A program made the translations under genes and the position numbers. Positions 1 through 27,024 of a DNA stretch of 27,024 nt are shown here, piece after piece (the stretch's first letter is position 1; each line of letters begins with the position of its first letter). The stretch is from the NCBI GenBank assembly GCA_019648995.1, contig BLXT01005528.1, positions 730,861 to 757,884 on the forward strand, in the 5' to 3' direction. The stretch is from Plakobranchus ocellatus. Its lineage: Eukaryota > Mollusca > Gastropoda > Plakobranchidae. The notes beneath the pieces were generated by a model. It did not search any database. It was not told where the DNA came from and was given only the letters and a program-made list of their open reading frames with translations.

Positions 1-52
<52 letters not shown>
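1..52. repeat. (TC)n microsatellite
   Basis: A nearly pure TC dinucleotide run with a few interruptions (ctttctctct). It continues past the left window edge. Confidence 0.95.
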
Positions 53-55
<3 letters not shown>

Positions 56-468
56 TTCTGCCACTTAATCTATCTATTAATCTATAGTCTATTAATTGTC
101 TACTAGTTGTCTATATCCACTTCTCATTCTCAGATTTTCACTGAAGCCAAATAGAGAAATAATTGGATGAGGAGAAAATAGCTAAATGAAGAGTTGATTT
201 AATTACCAATCTAATGACAAAAGTGAAAAGAATCAAAATCTTAGTGTGATTGGCAGAAAGGCCAAAGCCGAATAATTTGCACTGTGTCAGCATCAAATGG
301 TGGAAAATTTTGAAGAAAAAAAAACAGGCAGTTAACACTAAGGCAAAATCTCAGTAAGAACAATCTGGAGTTTAAAAAACAGTAATGGTTTTTTCCTGTT
401 GAAAAAAATTGAGCAATTGGCCAAATGATGCCCTTCAAAGGAAATGGAATAATAGAACACATAACACT

Positions 469-473
<5 letters not shown>

Positions 474-539
<66 letters not shown>
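474..539. repeat. (AT)n microsatellite
   Basis: About 33 uninterrupted AT units inside VPS4 intron 7. It is self-complementary and can form a cruciform or hairpin, and its length is probably polymorphic. Confidence 0.97.
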
Positions 540-542
<3 letters not shown>

Positions 543-658
543 TGGAACTCTATCTATGAAAAGCACAAAAAAAACACAAACCTGACGGATTCCAGTTTCA
601 AAACTGGGCTTATCCCTGATAATAGACAAAATAAAAAGGACACCACCTTTTTGTCTTA

Positions 659-18350
<17,692 letters not shown>

Positions 18351-19081
18351 CTGATAGGAAAGAGAGAGTTATTTCCTAATTAACCAAAAATTCTGTTTTC
18401 TTCTCTCTCTTTGAGATTCTTTCTTCCAAATCTCAATATAATTCCCACCTCATCCATCATAAAGGAAACAATCCAATTGAGTTGCTTATGATTTGTAAAT
18501 ACAAATATGTCTAATAACTTCCTTAGCTTCTTTGAATTTGAAAAGGCTACGTTCAAAAAGAGTCAATCAATAAAATGATGATCAAATTATTTTTGTTTTG
18601 TTTTTTTTTAATAATCATATGTGTATATGTGTGTGTGCGATAACTTGTTGGCTAGCCTTGGGGCAATAGTCTAGATTGTAGGTCTAGGCTACACTCTTTC
18701 TATCAATCATTGACAGAGCGGTTCTAGTTTTCATCTTTTTTATGGACAAATATTTTACTGGCTCATATATTTGCAAACAGCTATATGAGGAATTGCCAAA
18801 AGGTGGACCCCGGAATCAGGTTACATTTTTTACTGCATTTTGAAAAAAAAGAATCTCCAATTACAAAATGGAAAAGCCCAATTGAGTTTTAGTGAGGCAA
18901 TATTCACGCAGAGTTGCATAACAGGAGTAGATCTAAGTGAAAACAATCGGTCTGTGTCTCTTCACTTTGTGGTGAATGAGCTTCATTTGTTGTTGGATGA
19001 CCTCTTTTTTGGTGATTTTGTCATCATAGTTATGTTCGAAACTTATGTGGTAAATTTATTTTTTAAACATGAAGCTGTAGT

Positions 19082-19203
19082 TTGTATGCAATTACACTCA
19101 CAAAATCAAAATTTATGTAATGATAAGTTAATTTTTTTCAAATAGAACTTGTAGAAATCTTTCGCACATAACTATGATGACAGCCCACGTTTTGGCAAAC
19201 CCT
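19082..19203. repeat. Dispersed repeat pair, copy 1
   Basis: It matches 21239-21352 in the same orientation: attacactca, aatcaaaatttatgta, then (after a small indel) atctttcgcacataactatg and cccacgttttgg. The pair is about 2.1 kb apart. It overlaps the 3' part of the plus-strand open frame at 18840-19145, which is probably not coding. Confidence 0.8.
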
Positions 19204-19573
19204 CATATACATCAAATTTATGGTAAACAAAATATGGGATGTTGGTCTTTATACAAATCAGTCCTTGGTTATTAAAAGGAAGAAAGGAAAAAGTTGGATA
19301 TGGAAAAAAATGTTCTCACCAGGGGACTAAATGGATTTTACTGTTAATGATAAGTTTATTGAGGGACAAGAGCTGACAAAATGTATTAACTCTTTGAAAT
19401 CTGATATTCCTGACTTTGGTTAGTGTTTATTTTCTGCTGCACTTTTGAAGACATGTCAACTTTGTTGATTGTTCTCTTTTTTTTAAATCATTTTTTAAAA
19501 AATATGATTCTGAATTTAAGTGTGAGTGTTCAGCAATACTTCTGTATGATTTTTTTTTTCTTTTGTAATAACA

Positions 19574-19737
19574 CTCATTTGCCTCAGGGAATGAAAACTA
19601 TTGGGAAAGTTGCTAAAAATTTTTATAAATCTCATTTGTCTCAGGGAATGAAAATGATCAGGAAAGTTGCTAAAAATTGTTATAAATCTCATTTGTCTCA
19701 GGGAATGAAAATGATCAGGAAAGTTGCTAAAAATTGT
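19574..19737 (+). repeat. 57-bp minisatellite, about 2.9 units
   Basis: Units start at 19574, 19631 and 19688 with exact 57-bp spacing. Units 2 and 3 are practically identical and unit 1 differs by a few bases. Because 57 is divisible by three, the overlapping plus-strand open frame (19423-19770) shows a repeated peptide SHLSQGMKMIRKVAKNCYK. There is no other sign that this frame is a gene. Confidence 0.93.
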
Positions 19738-21238
19738 ATCATATTTTCCATCAAGATTAGACTGAATTGAAAAATACCACCAGGATGTTCTTCATTTCAA
19801 GCTTTTTTTCTCTTTCATATATAGCATTCTGCTTTTGAAAGTAATATGTATTTTAAACCTTTGAAAGTTTATTGTGATATTTTGCTTCCCTCCTTTCCTT
19901 TCTATCCCTTTGCAAAATTTTAAAGATATTTTCAGTCTCTTCCCTGGTACCATTGCTTGCTCAATCCAGTCATACCGTTAAAAAAAACACCCCTTACTTA
20001 ATTATCCATCGTGATATTCTGTACTCTTCAGTTTGTTACACTTTTCTGTTCTAATGAAGCATAATAAAAGCTAAATCTTTTAATAATTCATGTACCAAGT
20101 TTTCTTTGCTTTTTTTAATTATAAATTAGTTAAAGTTTTTTTTTTTTTATTGCAAGCTCAGAAATTCTTCACACATGCTTTTTCTTCCAAAGAAGTTGAA
20201 AATTATGGACAAAAAGGCTCCTACCCTACAAGCATTACAGAGGATAACCATCACATTTCCATCTCACCTAGCAGAAGATCATCTGCAGTGTCTGTGTTAT
20301 TTTCCAGAGCTTTCATACTTAATAATTTGTTCAATTGTATCATTACATGAGTTCAAATTACAATATATACCCTCAATATGTTTTCAGAGATGCCAGCTCT
20401 GCAAAGAAGACAAATCACTATTTACAGTATTGTGAGGTTTAAAAAAAAGTTTATAAAGCAGATCACATAAAATCTCCTCAATGTACACAATTACGATAAG
20501 TTTTAGAAAATTCATTTACGGCTAATAATGTAACAGAAATAAGAGGAATCCAGCTTGGTAAAATACTTTACAAATGATGATACAATCTACATTGCCTGAT
20601 CTAAATTATTCGGGAGCATCAATTTTGAAAGTAATTCAGATCATCCAAAAATTCGGATTAACAGAAAACCTGTTTTAAAAATAAAATTTTAAGGATTCTT
20701 GCCTTGGGTATAATGTCAGAGAGGACCTTTAATTATGAAGCCCAACCCTTTTAGCCTGGAGTAACTTTTAATTGGAAAGTTTGAGCTATGATTGAAAAGA
20801 GTTGGTTAAAGTAAGAAAGCTTATATCAATATCTAGGGCACAAGACTCGATTACATGTATAAAAATTATGTTTATTAGATAAAGAGCACTGAAACAATTA
20901 TGCCCAAAAACTTCAACGACTGAGGCAACTTTTAAATTGAACAAAACTGAGATTAAGCAAAGCCAGGTTCAAATCATGTGACAGTTTTGTAAGGAAAAAT
21001 GAAACACCAGGAAAAATTCTTATCAAGCAAAAATGCAGTTTGTCAAAATTTAGATTATGTACTAGCAGCAGCATATATCAAAAGAATGAACATAAATTAA
21101 ATATTTCAGTAATGATACCGAAACATAAAAATTCTTCAAGAATCATCCTGAAAGTGCTACAATTATGTTCCAAACTTATTTGTTTAATATAGACAGCAAG
21201 GATGCCTTCAACACAGATTTTTTACTTCCTGTGCCATT

Positions 21239-21352
21239 ACACTCAAAAATCAAAATTTATGTATTGATGAGTTAAATTACAGGGCTTGCACTGTAAAAAA
21301 TCTTTTGCACGCAACTATGATGACTGCCCACGTTTTGGAAAACCCTTATAAA
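21239..21352. repeat. Dispersed repeat pair, copy 2
   Basis: The partner of 19082-19203. It differs by scattered substitutions and an indel around acagggcttgcactg. Both copies end in cacgttttgg.aaaccct.ata. No coding or terminal features were seen, so the family is unknown. Confidence 0.8.
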
Positions 21353-21519
21353 ATGGGGTTTGGTTTTTGTTTTGTTTTTTTGTTTTTTTTGGAGAAACAG
21401 AAAATTTAGAGGCTCAGGTCTTTAATGATTCAAGTTTATGTTAGCCCTTATAGTTGAAGTCTTGAAGTAGAATCTAATCTAGAAGAAAAAAAATGAAGAT
21501 TAAGATACATGATTGTTAC

Positions 21520-21546
21520 CCGAAGTGATGATGAAAATTCCTTCAT
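21520..21546 (-). CDS. Weak candidate for VPS4 first coding exon
   Basis: On the minus strand ATG at 21546 opens MKEFSSSLR and meets a donor CGG|GTAACA in phase 0, the phase exon 18239-18350 requires. Spliced, it would read MKEFSSSLR-KAIELV, nine residues before the MIT core, a normal length for VPS4. Against it, most VPS4 proteins have Leu-Gln rather than Leu-Arg here, the start context is ordinary, and such a short match is expected by chance in 8 kb. The alternative at 26993-27024 is described in the findings. Confidence 0.2.
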
Positions 21547-22914
21547 TATTGCTGCAGTATGGTATTCCCAAAATCTGGATGATCAGCTCCAACAAAGCTT
21601 TGTTCAGCTCAACTTTTCAAACAGAAAGCCTAATCCTTTTTAATGCAAGATGTTACTAGGCAAATCTAGTTTAAGCTCTATAAGTAAATCTAAAATATCA
21701 GCAGATATATGATTACTAAATCTATGACAGAAATCACAATAGATAGATTTATATTATTTTACATTATAAGGACAATTGCTGTATTAGTGACGAATAATTC
21801 CAGGTCCAGAAAATGGATTTCCCATGTGATTTGCTGGGTATAATCTAAACCAGTTCCAATATCTGAGAATAATACTAGATCTATAACATAACACTTAGAG
21901 ATTCTAATTTGAAATCCAAATATTTTAAGTAGCCTGATCTAATGTAGATAAGTAAAATCTTCTTGTACTGTCAGTTGTTGTCTTCTGCTCTTTAGTTTGC
22001 TATGTTTTTAGATAAAAACGGTATTTTAGACAAGAGGTTTGACAGGTTTTCTATGCCTCTTCCAGTTTTGATTTAATACCTGTGATGGATACTTCAGTCA
22101 AGTAAGATTGAATGTCTCTTTTTTTCACACGTAATCACTTACCGCCTTTATCGATACGCTTTTTTTTTTTTTTTGTTGAGTCTTCCATTTTTTTACTTTA
22201 CAAAGTAATCTTAGCATCTGAGTGTGACTTCTAGATTAAATTAAACTCATCAAAGGATTAGAATTGAAACAAAGCTGACCAGATAGTTCATTAGATGGTA
22301 TATGTAAAGTTATGCAGTTGTGAATATTGCAAAATATCAGTATACGCATCATACCAATGAGCCCAAATTAGGCCCCTTAAGTTGTGAATCCATGTCATTG
22401 AAATATTGGAATGCACTACGTTGGATAAAATAATTTAAGACCTTCATTATGAATATATTGTAAAACTATGTAAATTATGAATTATTTTTGCAGCATCAGA
22501 CTGAAAATTGAATGCTTCCGTCAAATTTAAAGGTTTCCTTCTCATTTTAACATTTTTTATTGGTTACAAATAATAATGTATGATATCATTAAATCAAAAA
22601 ATCTAGTCTCAATCATTAAATCAAAGTTAATTCATTTAAAGCACTGAATAACTTCACCTTTTGTACAATTTTTTATTTTAGAGTTTCAATTCAACAATTT
22701 GATGCCTGAAATTCCTTTTCTTTCAATTTATCTATGAATTGTAAGTTTTAAATTTATGAGTTTGAAGCAAAAACAAAGTCTTTTTCTTTTTAAATAAAAT
22801 GTGATTGTATGGACATAAATTATTTGTGCATTTTATCACACAATTTTTTCTTCATCGATATTATTTGAAGAGCACAACATGCTCACACATTCAGGCATAC
22901 TTTTTTTGTATTGT

Positions 22915-22970
22915 CATAATAATTATTATTATTATTTATTTATTTATTTATTATTATTATTATTATTCAT
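22915..22970. repeat. (ATT)n / (ATTT)n microsatellite
   Basis: ATT trinucleotide units with a central block of ATTT tetranucleotide units. It explains the Ile- and Tyr-rich part of the overlapping 62-codon plus-strand frame. Confidence 0.93.
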
Positions 22971-24276
22971 TGTCTGTGTGCAAAAGAAAATGAGAAGAAA
23001 AATCTTCTCAATATATAATGTAATTTCCTAAACACTTTGGCTATAGAAGCCCTAGATATTCTAGGGAATGTACACCTTGATCTAAAACTTGAAGGAAAAC
23101 CACAATGCTATTTAATCACATAGTGTGGACCATATAATCTCAATGGCCATCTACTCTTTCACCTAGTCACAAGACTTGTGTTCATTTCTTTACACCATTA
23201 CCAATTTGTTGAAGAAGCATATATGCGAAAATTTTGGGCAAGTTGAGTTTTTACCACATGCTATGGCCATACATACATAAGATCTCTGTTCTCAGTCACA
23301 AAGTCAATTTTACTTCAAATATAAAATCCAAACATTATAAGCACTGACAGTGCTGTTAGTTTACAAAGGAAACATGACATCAGGAAGTTTCTTTGACAAC
23401 CAAGCTGAACAAAATGAAAATATGTCAGTACGCAAACTAAATTCAGAATATTTTGACAAATTTTATTATGTTTCTTTCTACTCATTTTTAAAAGAAATCT
23501 AAAAAAACATATGAAATAAGAAATTTTACATCTTGAATTTTTTTTCAAACTGCCAAATTCGTCTTGGTTAAGTTTGATCTGATTTTTCTTTTTTTTTTTT
23601 TTGACAGTAAGGTCATAAAAAATAATCTGTGTCCTGCAGCATCCTCCCCCCAAAAAAGGAAAAAATAAACCTAGAAACATGAAAAACGTATATATACCAG
23701 CAATAAACTGCACCGAGAAACCAATGAAAATGAACAGCAATACTATGCTCATCAGCCTCGGTATTGTTTTGGCAGCGGTATTATTTTAATTTAAACGATC
23801 CTCTCAGACTCACTTTAGAACTTATTAATTATCAAGCCCTTCCTGTCACAAAGGAAAAAATTTTACTTTATCGCCTTGTTAAGTGGTACTTTACATGCCA
23901 GTGATCTCTTACTCTTGTCAGTAGCTGAAGGTAGAGGGCCTTGAAAGTAAAAATATACCTTTAAACTTATAATGGTAGGGGCTGAGGAACATCACCTGAT
24001 CAAGATACCTCAATTTTTAGTTTTAACTGCTTAGTCATAGCTACTTTGTTTAGTTGATGCACATGATCACATGAATTCTGCTATTTCAAAAAACAATTGA
24101 ATTAGTCATTACTTCCTGAATTATGATTAAATTAGACTTCTAAAGGGGTATGAGCATGGCAGGCCAAATCCTAGGTATCCAGAAAGGATTTCCGCACTAG
24201 AGAACCACTTTTAATATCAGGCTTTGCCTAGATTTTAATTCTCATACAAACCTTCCAATATAAATCTAATCAGACC

Positions 24277-25620
24277 TGCCAACCCCATATTGTGTTTACA
24301 GGAATATTCACCTTCACTCACAGGAATTTAGAATCTCTCACAGGAATATTCCAGCACATTTAAACACTACAGGCATTTAAAATCCATATTACACCTTAAT
24401 TCAAACATTCAACTATAGACATTCCCAAAACGAGTGGCAGGCTTAGTTACATGAAAAAAAAAATTATTTATGTGTTAGACGGTTCTACAGAATCTCATTC
24501 TCAGTAAGAATTGAAATTATTACCCATTCTATATTTCTAAATTAAATGAAAAGAAAACATTTTGGTCAAGATTGTGGTGAGATATAATTCACTGCAGATA
24601 TTGGTATTGACATGAAAAAAAAAAAAAAAAAACACTTATTTATCAATATTACACGATAAAGGTCTGAAAGGTTCAGTCAAAATCAGAGCATCAAATTAAA
24701 AGCCTAAGGTCTCTATAAAAGCATGATTCCCATTGGTATTCTTTCTGTGGTATGCTTTCAAAACAAAACTGATGGGTCAATATACTCAAACACCATATCT
24801 TTATTCAATGTTCTATGAAAAAAAAATTACTTACTCAACAAGGCTGATTTCCCCAAGATTTACAAAGTGCTAAATATTAGCTTTAATCTTGCAAAGTTTT
24901 AGAATCCAGATCTTATCTAAACCTCCGTGGAGACTAGAAAATGTCTAAAAATAGAATCTAGACATACGGGCCTAGTCAATTAAACTGGAATGTTGGCTTG
25001 CTTGATAAATAGCTTTCCACTTAGTGCAGTTAAACATTCTGCTATTTTACCATCTCTGCCTTTTCACTGTTTGGGAAAAACAATACAAATTTATCGTCAC
25101 AAAATGAAGCATATAATCTAGATCTAGATCTAGTTCTATACCTGGCATGTACGCTTTAAAAACCATACAAGTTTTAAAGCCTTTAACTGCTTCATTATAG
25201 ACATTTATTGATAAGATACTTTTGTTTGTGAGCAATGATTTTACTATCTCAGAATTTGAGATGGATGGACCATAGTACCTATTTTCTTCAAACTCTGTTT
25301 TCTCATTATATTCAACAATAAATGAAGCAATGCCAACATTTCTTGGAATGGTACAATGGACATCACTCCCATCAACAATTTTTGCCTGAAAGGGTGACGA
25401 GTCCTATATATATTTCAGGCCTTATTTTATGAGACCAAATCCAAATGATACAGAAAGTCCTAAACCTGTTAAACAAAACCAATCACAAACTATGAGCCTG
25501 ACCTCCTTCCACACCCACCACCCACAGCAAAATCTTCTAGTTATTAATTATTTTAAGGTACATGTCAATCTAGAAAGAGCACCCAGACAGTTTTTATGTG
25601 AAGATTATGGGAAATCAAGG
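24277..25620. repeat. Interspersed repeat, copy B (~1.35 kb)
   Basis: Same family and orientation as copy A (about 1120-2520). It starts at agacctgccaacccca and shows caggaatattc twice, catattacaccttaatt, ttcccattggtattct, ggcttgcttgataaat, ttttcactgtttg and atcaacaatttttgcctgaaa. It is followed directly by copy C, which begins with the same agacctgccaacccca start, so B appears to show the whole unit. Confidence 0.8.
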
Positions 25621-25629
25621 TTGAATGCA

Positions 25630-26245
25630 GACCTGCCAACCCCAAATTGTTCTCATAGGAATATTCACCTCTATTCACAGGAATTTAGAAAATCTCACAG
25701 GAATATGCCAGTATACAATTTAATGCGCATGGATAAACCGTATTACACCTTAATTATATACTCGACCAGAGACATTCCATAACATTTAAGTATAATATCA
25801 GAGGATAATTAGTGAATTTTCCACTTTGAAGATGGAAGAAAGTATTTCCCTACTCACTGCCATTAGTCCAATATCACCATTTATCAAGCCTGAAAGACCT
25901 GCAGGCTTAGGGCCTGGTCTGAATGATGAATTTTTTAAAGGTGCACTACAGTGTATAAAATTCAAAATCTAGCTCACACAATAAAGGGTTACATGGAAAA
26001 AAAAAAGAAAATCTATGTGAGACAGGTCTACAGAATCTCAGTGAGGCTTAAAATTGTGATCCATTGTTTATTAAATAAAAGAAAACATCCAGTTTTCCTT
26101 TGCTCTATTTGAAATTACAGAGACCCCCACAAGTCATGTCGGCCTAGTACAATGTATTCAACTTCAAATCTGTGTAGCCTAAGGCCTTGACTAAAGCCTA
26201 AATTAGATCTCTAGGACCATTATAAAACTTTGATTATACATCAAG
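25630..26245. repeat. Interspersed repeat, copy C (~0.6 kb, partial)
   Basis: It begins agacctgccaacccca like copy B and matches the first half of the unit: ggaatattcacct, cacaggaatttaga, tattacaccttaatt, gtccaatatc, aagggttacatgg and ctatgtgagacagg. It breaks off near the GA-rich satellite. In this first half C resembles A more closely around agtccaatat and atgtgagaca, where B has a deletion. Confidence 0.78.
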
Positions 26246-26303
26246 AAACAAAATTAAGAGTGTAGCGAAATTAGAAATGTCCTGGATCTTGATATTCCCT
26301 AGA

Positions 26304-26453
26304 TCGAGAGAGAGAGAGAGAGCGAGAGAGAGAATTACTGAGAGACACTCTCAGAGTGATAAAAGAGAAACAAAGAGAGCGAGAGAGACAGAAATAAGAA
26401 CTAAAGAAGAGAAAAAGTGAGAATTACTAAGGGACACTCAGCGTGATAAAAGG

Positions 26454-26455
<2 letters not shown>
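26304..26455. repeat. GA-rich satellite with ~90-bp duplicated unit
   Basis: A GA run is followed by two related segments: gagaattactgagagacact, then ctcagagtgataaaag (about 26330), and gagaattactaagggacact, then cagcgtgataaaagg (about 26420). The shift is about 89-90 bp. Purine-rich throughout. Confidence 0.85.

Positions 26456-26456
<1 letters not shown>

Positions 26457-26512
<56 letters not shown>
26457..26512. repeat. (GA)n microsatellite
   Basis: About 28 uninterrupted GA units. Further shorter GA runs follow to about 26590. Confidence 0.97.
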
Positions 26513-26513
<1 letters not shown>

Positions 26514-27024
26514 GGGACAAAGAAAACACCAGAACATTGCCTAACAAAAAAAAATCCACGTAGAGAGAGAGTGAGAGAGAAACAGAGAGAGTTTAGATTG
26601 GATGGTAAGGTGGATAGCCTTCAGTGCATTGGATCTAGTTATTACTTGGTGTGCAGGTCTAATAGGATTTTTCAAAGTAGATCGACCACAAACCATCTTA
26701 GCTATTATTTATAAGATAAATGTATTATTAAAAAAAATGCGGTATTAAGTTAGTTTTTGTAAATGTCAGACAGTTTGTACGCACATCACCATTCATATAG
26801 AGTTAAAACTAGATATTGCCGGCATTTCAAATTACTTTGATCTGGGGCTGACTGGAACTTGTGGAAGGTCGGGCTGCAATCCCCAAAAACCAACCTTTGA
26901 TTTCTTTGATCTATTGCCGACATGGTAAGCTAGTAATCATTCTAGGCCTACAGCATCGTGCACATGTTGACTTTAAAATTATAATTATCATAGCTTACTT
27001 GTTTGTCTATCAGTGAAGATAGCA

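Larger units (their letters stand above)
18351..27024 (-). other. VPS4 intron 1 and/or 5' flank (8.7 kb)
   Basis: This is sequence upstream of the first identified VPS4 exon. Because that exon begins with an acceptor, at least part of this region is intron 1. It contains a 57-bp minisatellite, a dispersed repeat pair (19082-19203 and 21239-21352), an ATT array, repeat copies B and C and GA satellites. The stretches 18351-19080, 19740-21235, 21355-22900 and 22975-24275 are AT-rich with no recognised gene. The longest open frame in the window (23315-23752, minus, 145 codons) lies here and has no family signature. No CpG-rich promoter was recognised. Confidence 0.75.

Noticed and set aside
435-629. 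Open frame with a long Ile-Tyr repeat (minus)
   Set aside because: It is translation of the (AT)n microsatellite.
18430-18450. VPS4 start exon reading MMDE with donor GTGGGA, about 90 nt upstream of the MIT exon
   Set aside because: The phase would fit, but the donor is poor, the peptide does not resemble the family N-terminus, and it lies implausibly close to the acceptor.
19148-19170. VPS4 start exon reading MCERFLQ (minus)
   Set aside because: It ends in Leu-Gln in the right phase, but the donor GTTCTA is weak and the sequence lies inside the dispersed repeat pair.
25720-25860. The 117-codon plus-strand frame 25429-25782 as a gene
   Set aside because: It runs across the junction of repeat copies B and C, has no family signature, and is not matched by an open frame in copy A.
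26900-26940. VPS4 start exon reading MSAIDQRNQ (minus), good start context
   Set aside because: The available donor (AAG|GTTGGT) is in phase 2, but the MIT exon needs phase 0.

Overview
The window is AT-rich animal DNA and fits a mollusc, probably a heterobranch gastropod. That placement is an inference from the VPS4 protein sequence, the LINE families, the long TC, AT and GA microsatellites and the abundant AGATCT/CTAGATC motif. It is not proven. There are no bacterial features.

One host gene can be supported. It runs on the minus strand and encodes VPS4, the AAA ATPase that disassembles ESCRT-III. Six coding exons join in frame with GT-AG introns: 18239-18350, 17878-18025, 10141-10211, 7499-7618, a 38-nt microexon at 5487-5524, and 660-778. 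Together they give 202 complete codons: most of the MIT domain, the acidic linker, and the start of the AAA domain through Walker A and pore loop 1. Walker B, the arginine fingers and the C-terminus lie beyond the left edge. The short first coding exon was not identified with confidence; two weak candidates are listed. Almost the whole window is therefore VPS4 intron or 5' flank.

The rest is mainly repeats. Intron 6 (779-5486) holds copy A of a roughly 1.4-kb interspersed repeat and a roughly 2.2-kb DNA-transposon-like element (3027-5238) with short terminal inverted repeats and a target-site duplication. Intron 4 (7619-10140) holds an LTR-like segment (8391-9087, minus). Intron 3 (10212-17877) holds two decayed LINEs, both on the plus strand and so antisense to VPS4, plus a tandem duplication of a roughly 400-bp unknown sequence and an AGATCT-rich patch. 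The first LINE (about 10670-11421) ends in a TGA-repeat tail. The second (about 15620-17770) has YADD reverse transcriptase and RNase H remnants. The region right of exon 2 (18351-27024) holds a 57-bp minisatellite, a dispersed repeat pair, copies B and C of the intron-6 repeat side by side, and GA-rich satellite DNA.

I found no tRNA, rRNA, CRISPR, operon or other prokaryotic system. The most useful results are the spliced VPS4 model with its microexon, the DNA transposon with recognisable ends, and the three-copy repeat family.
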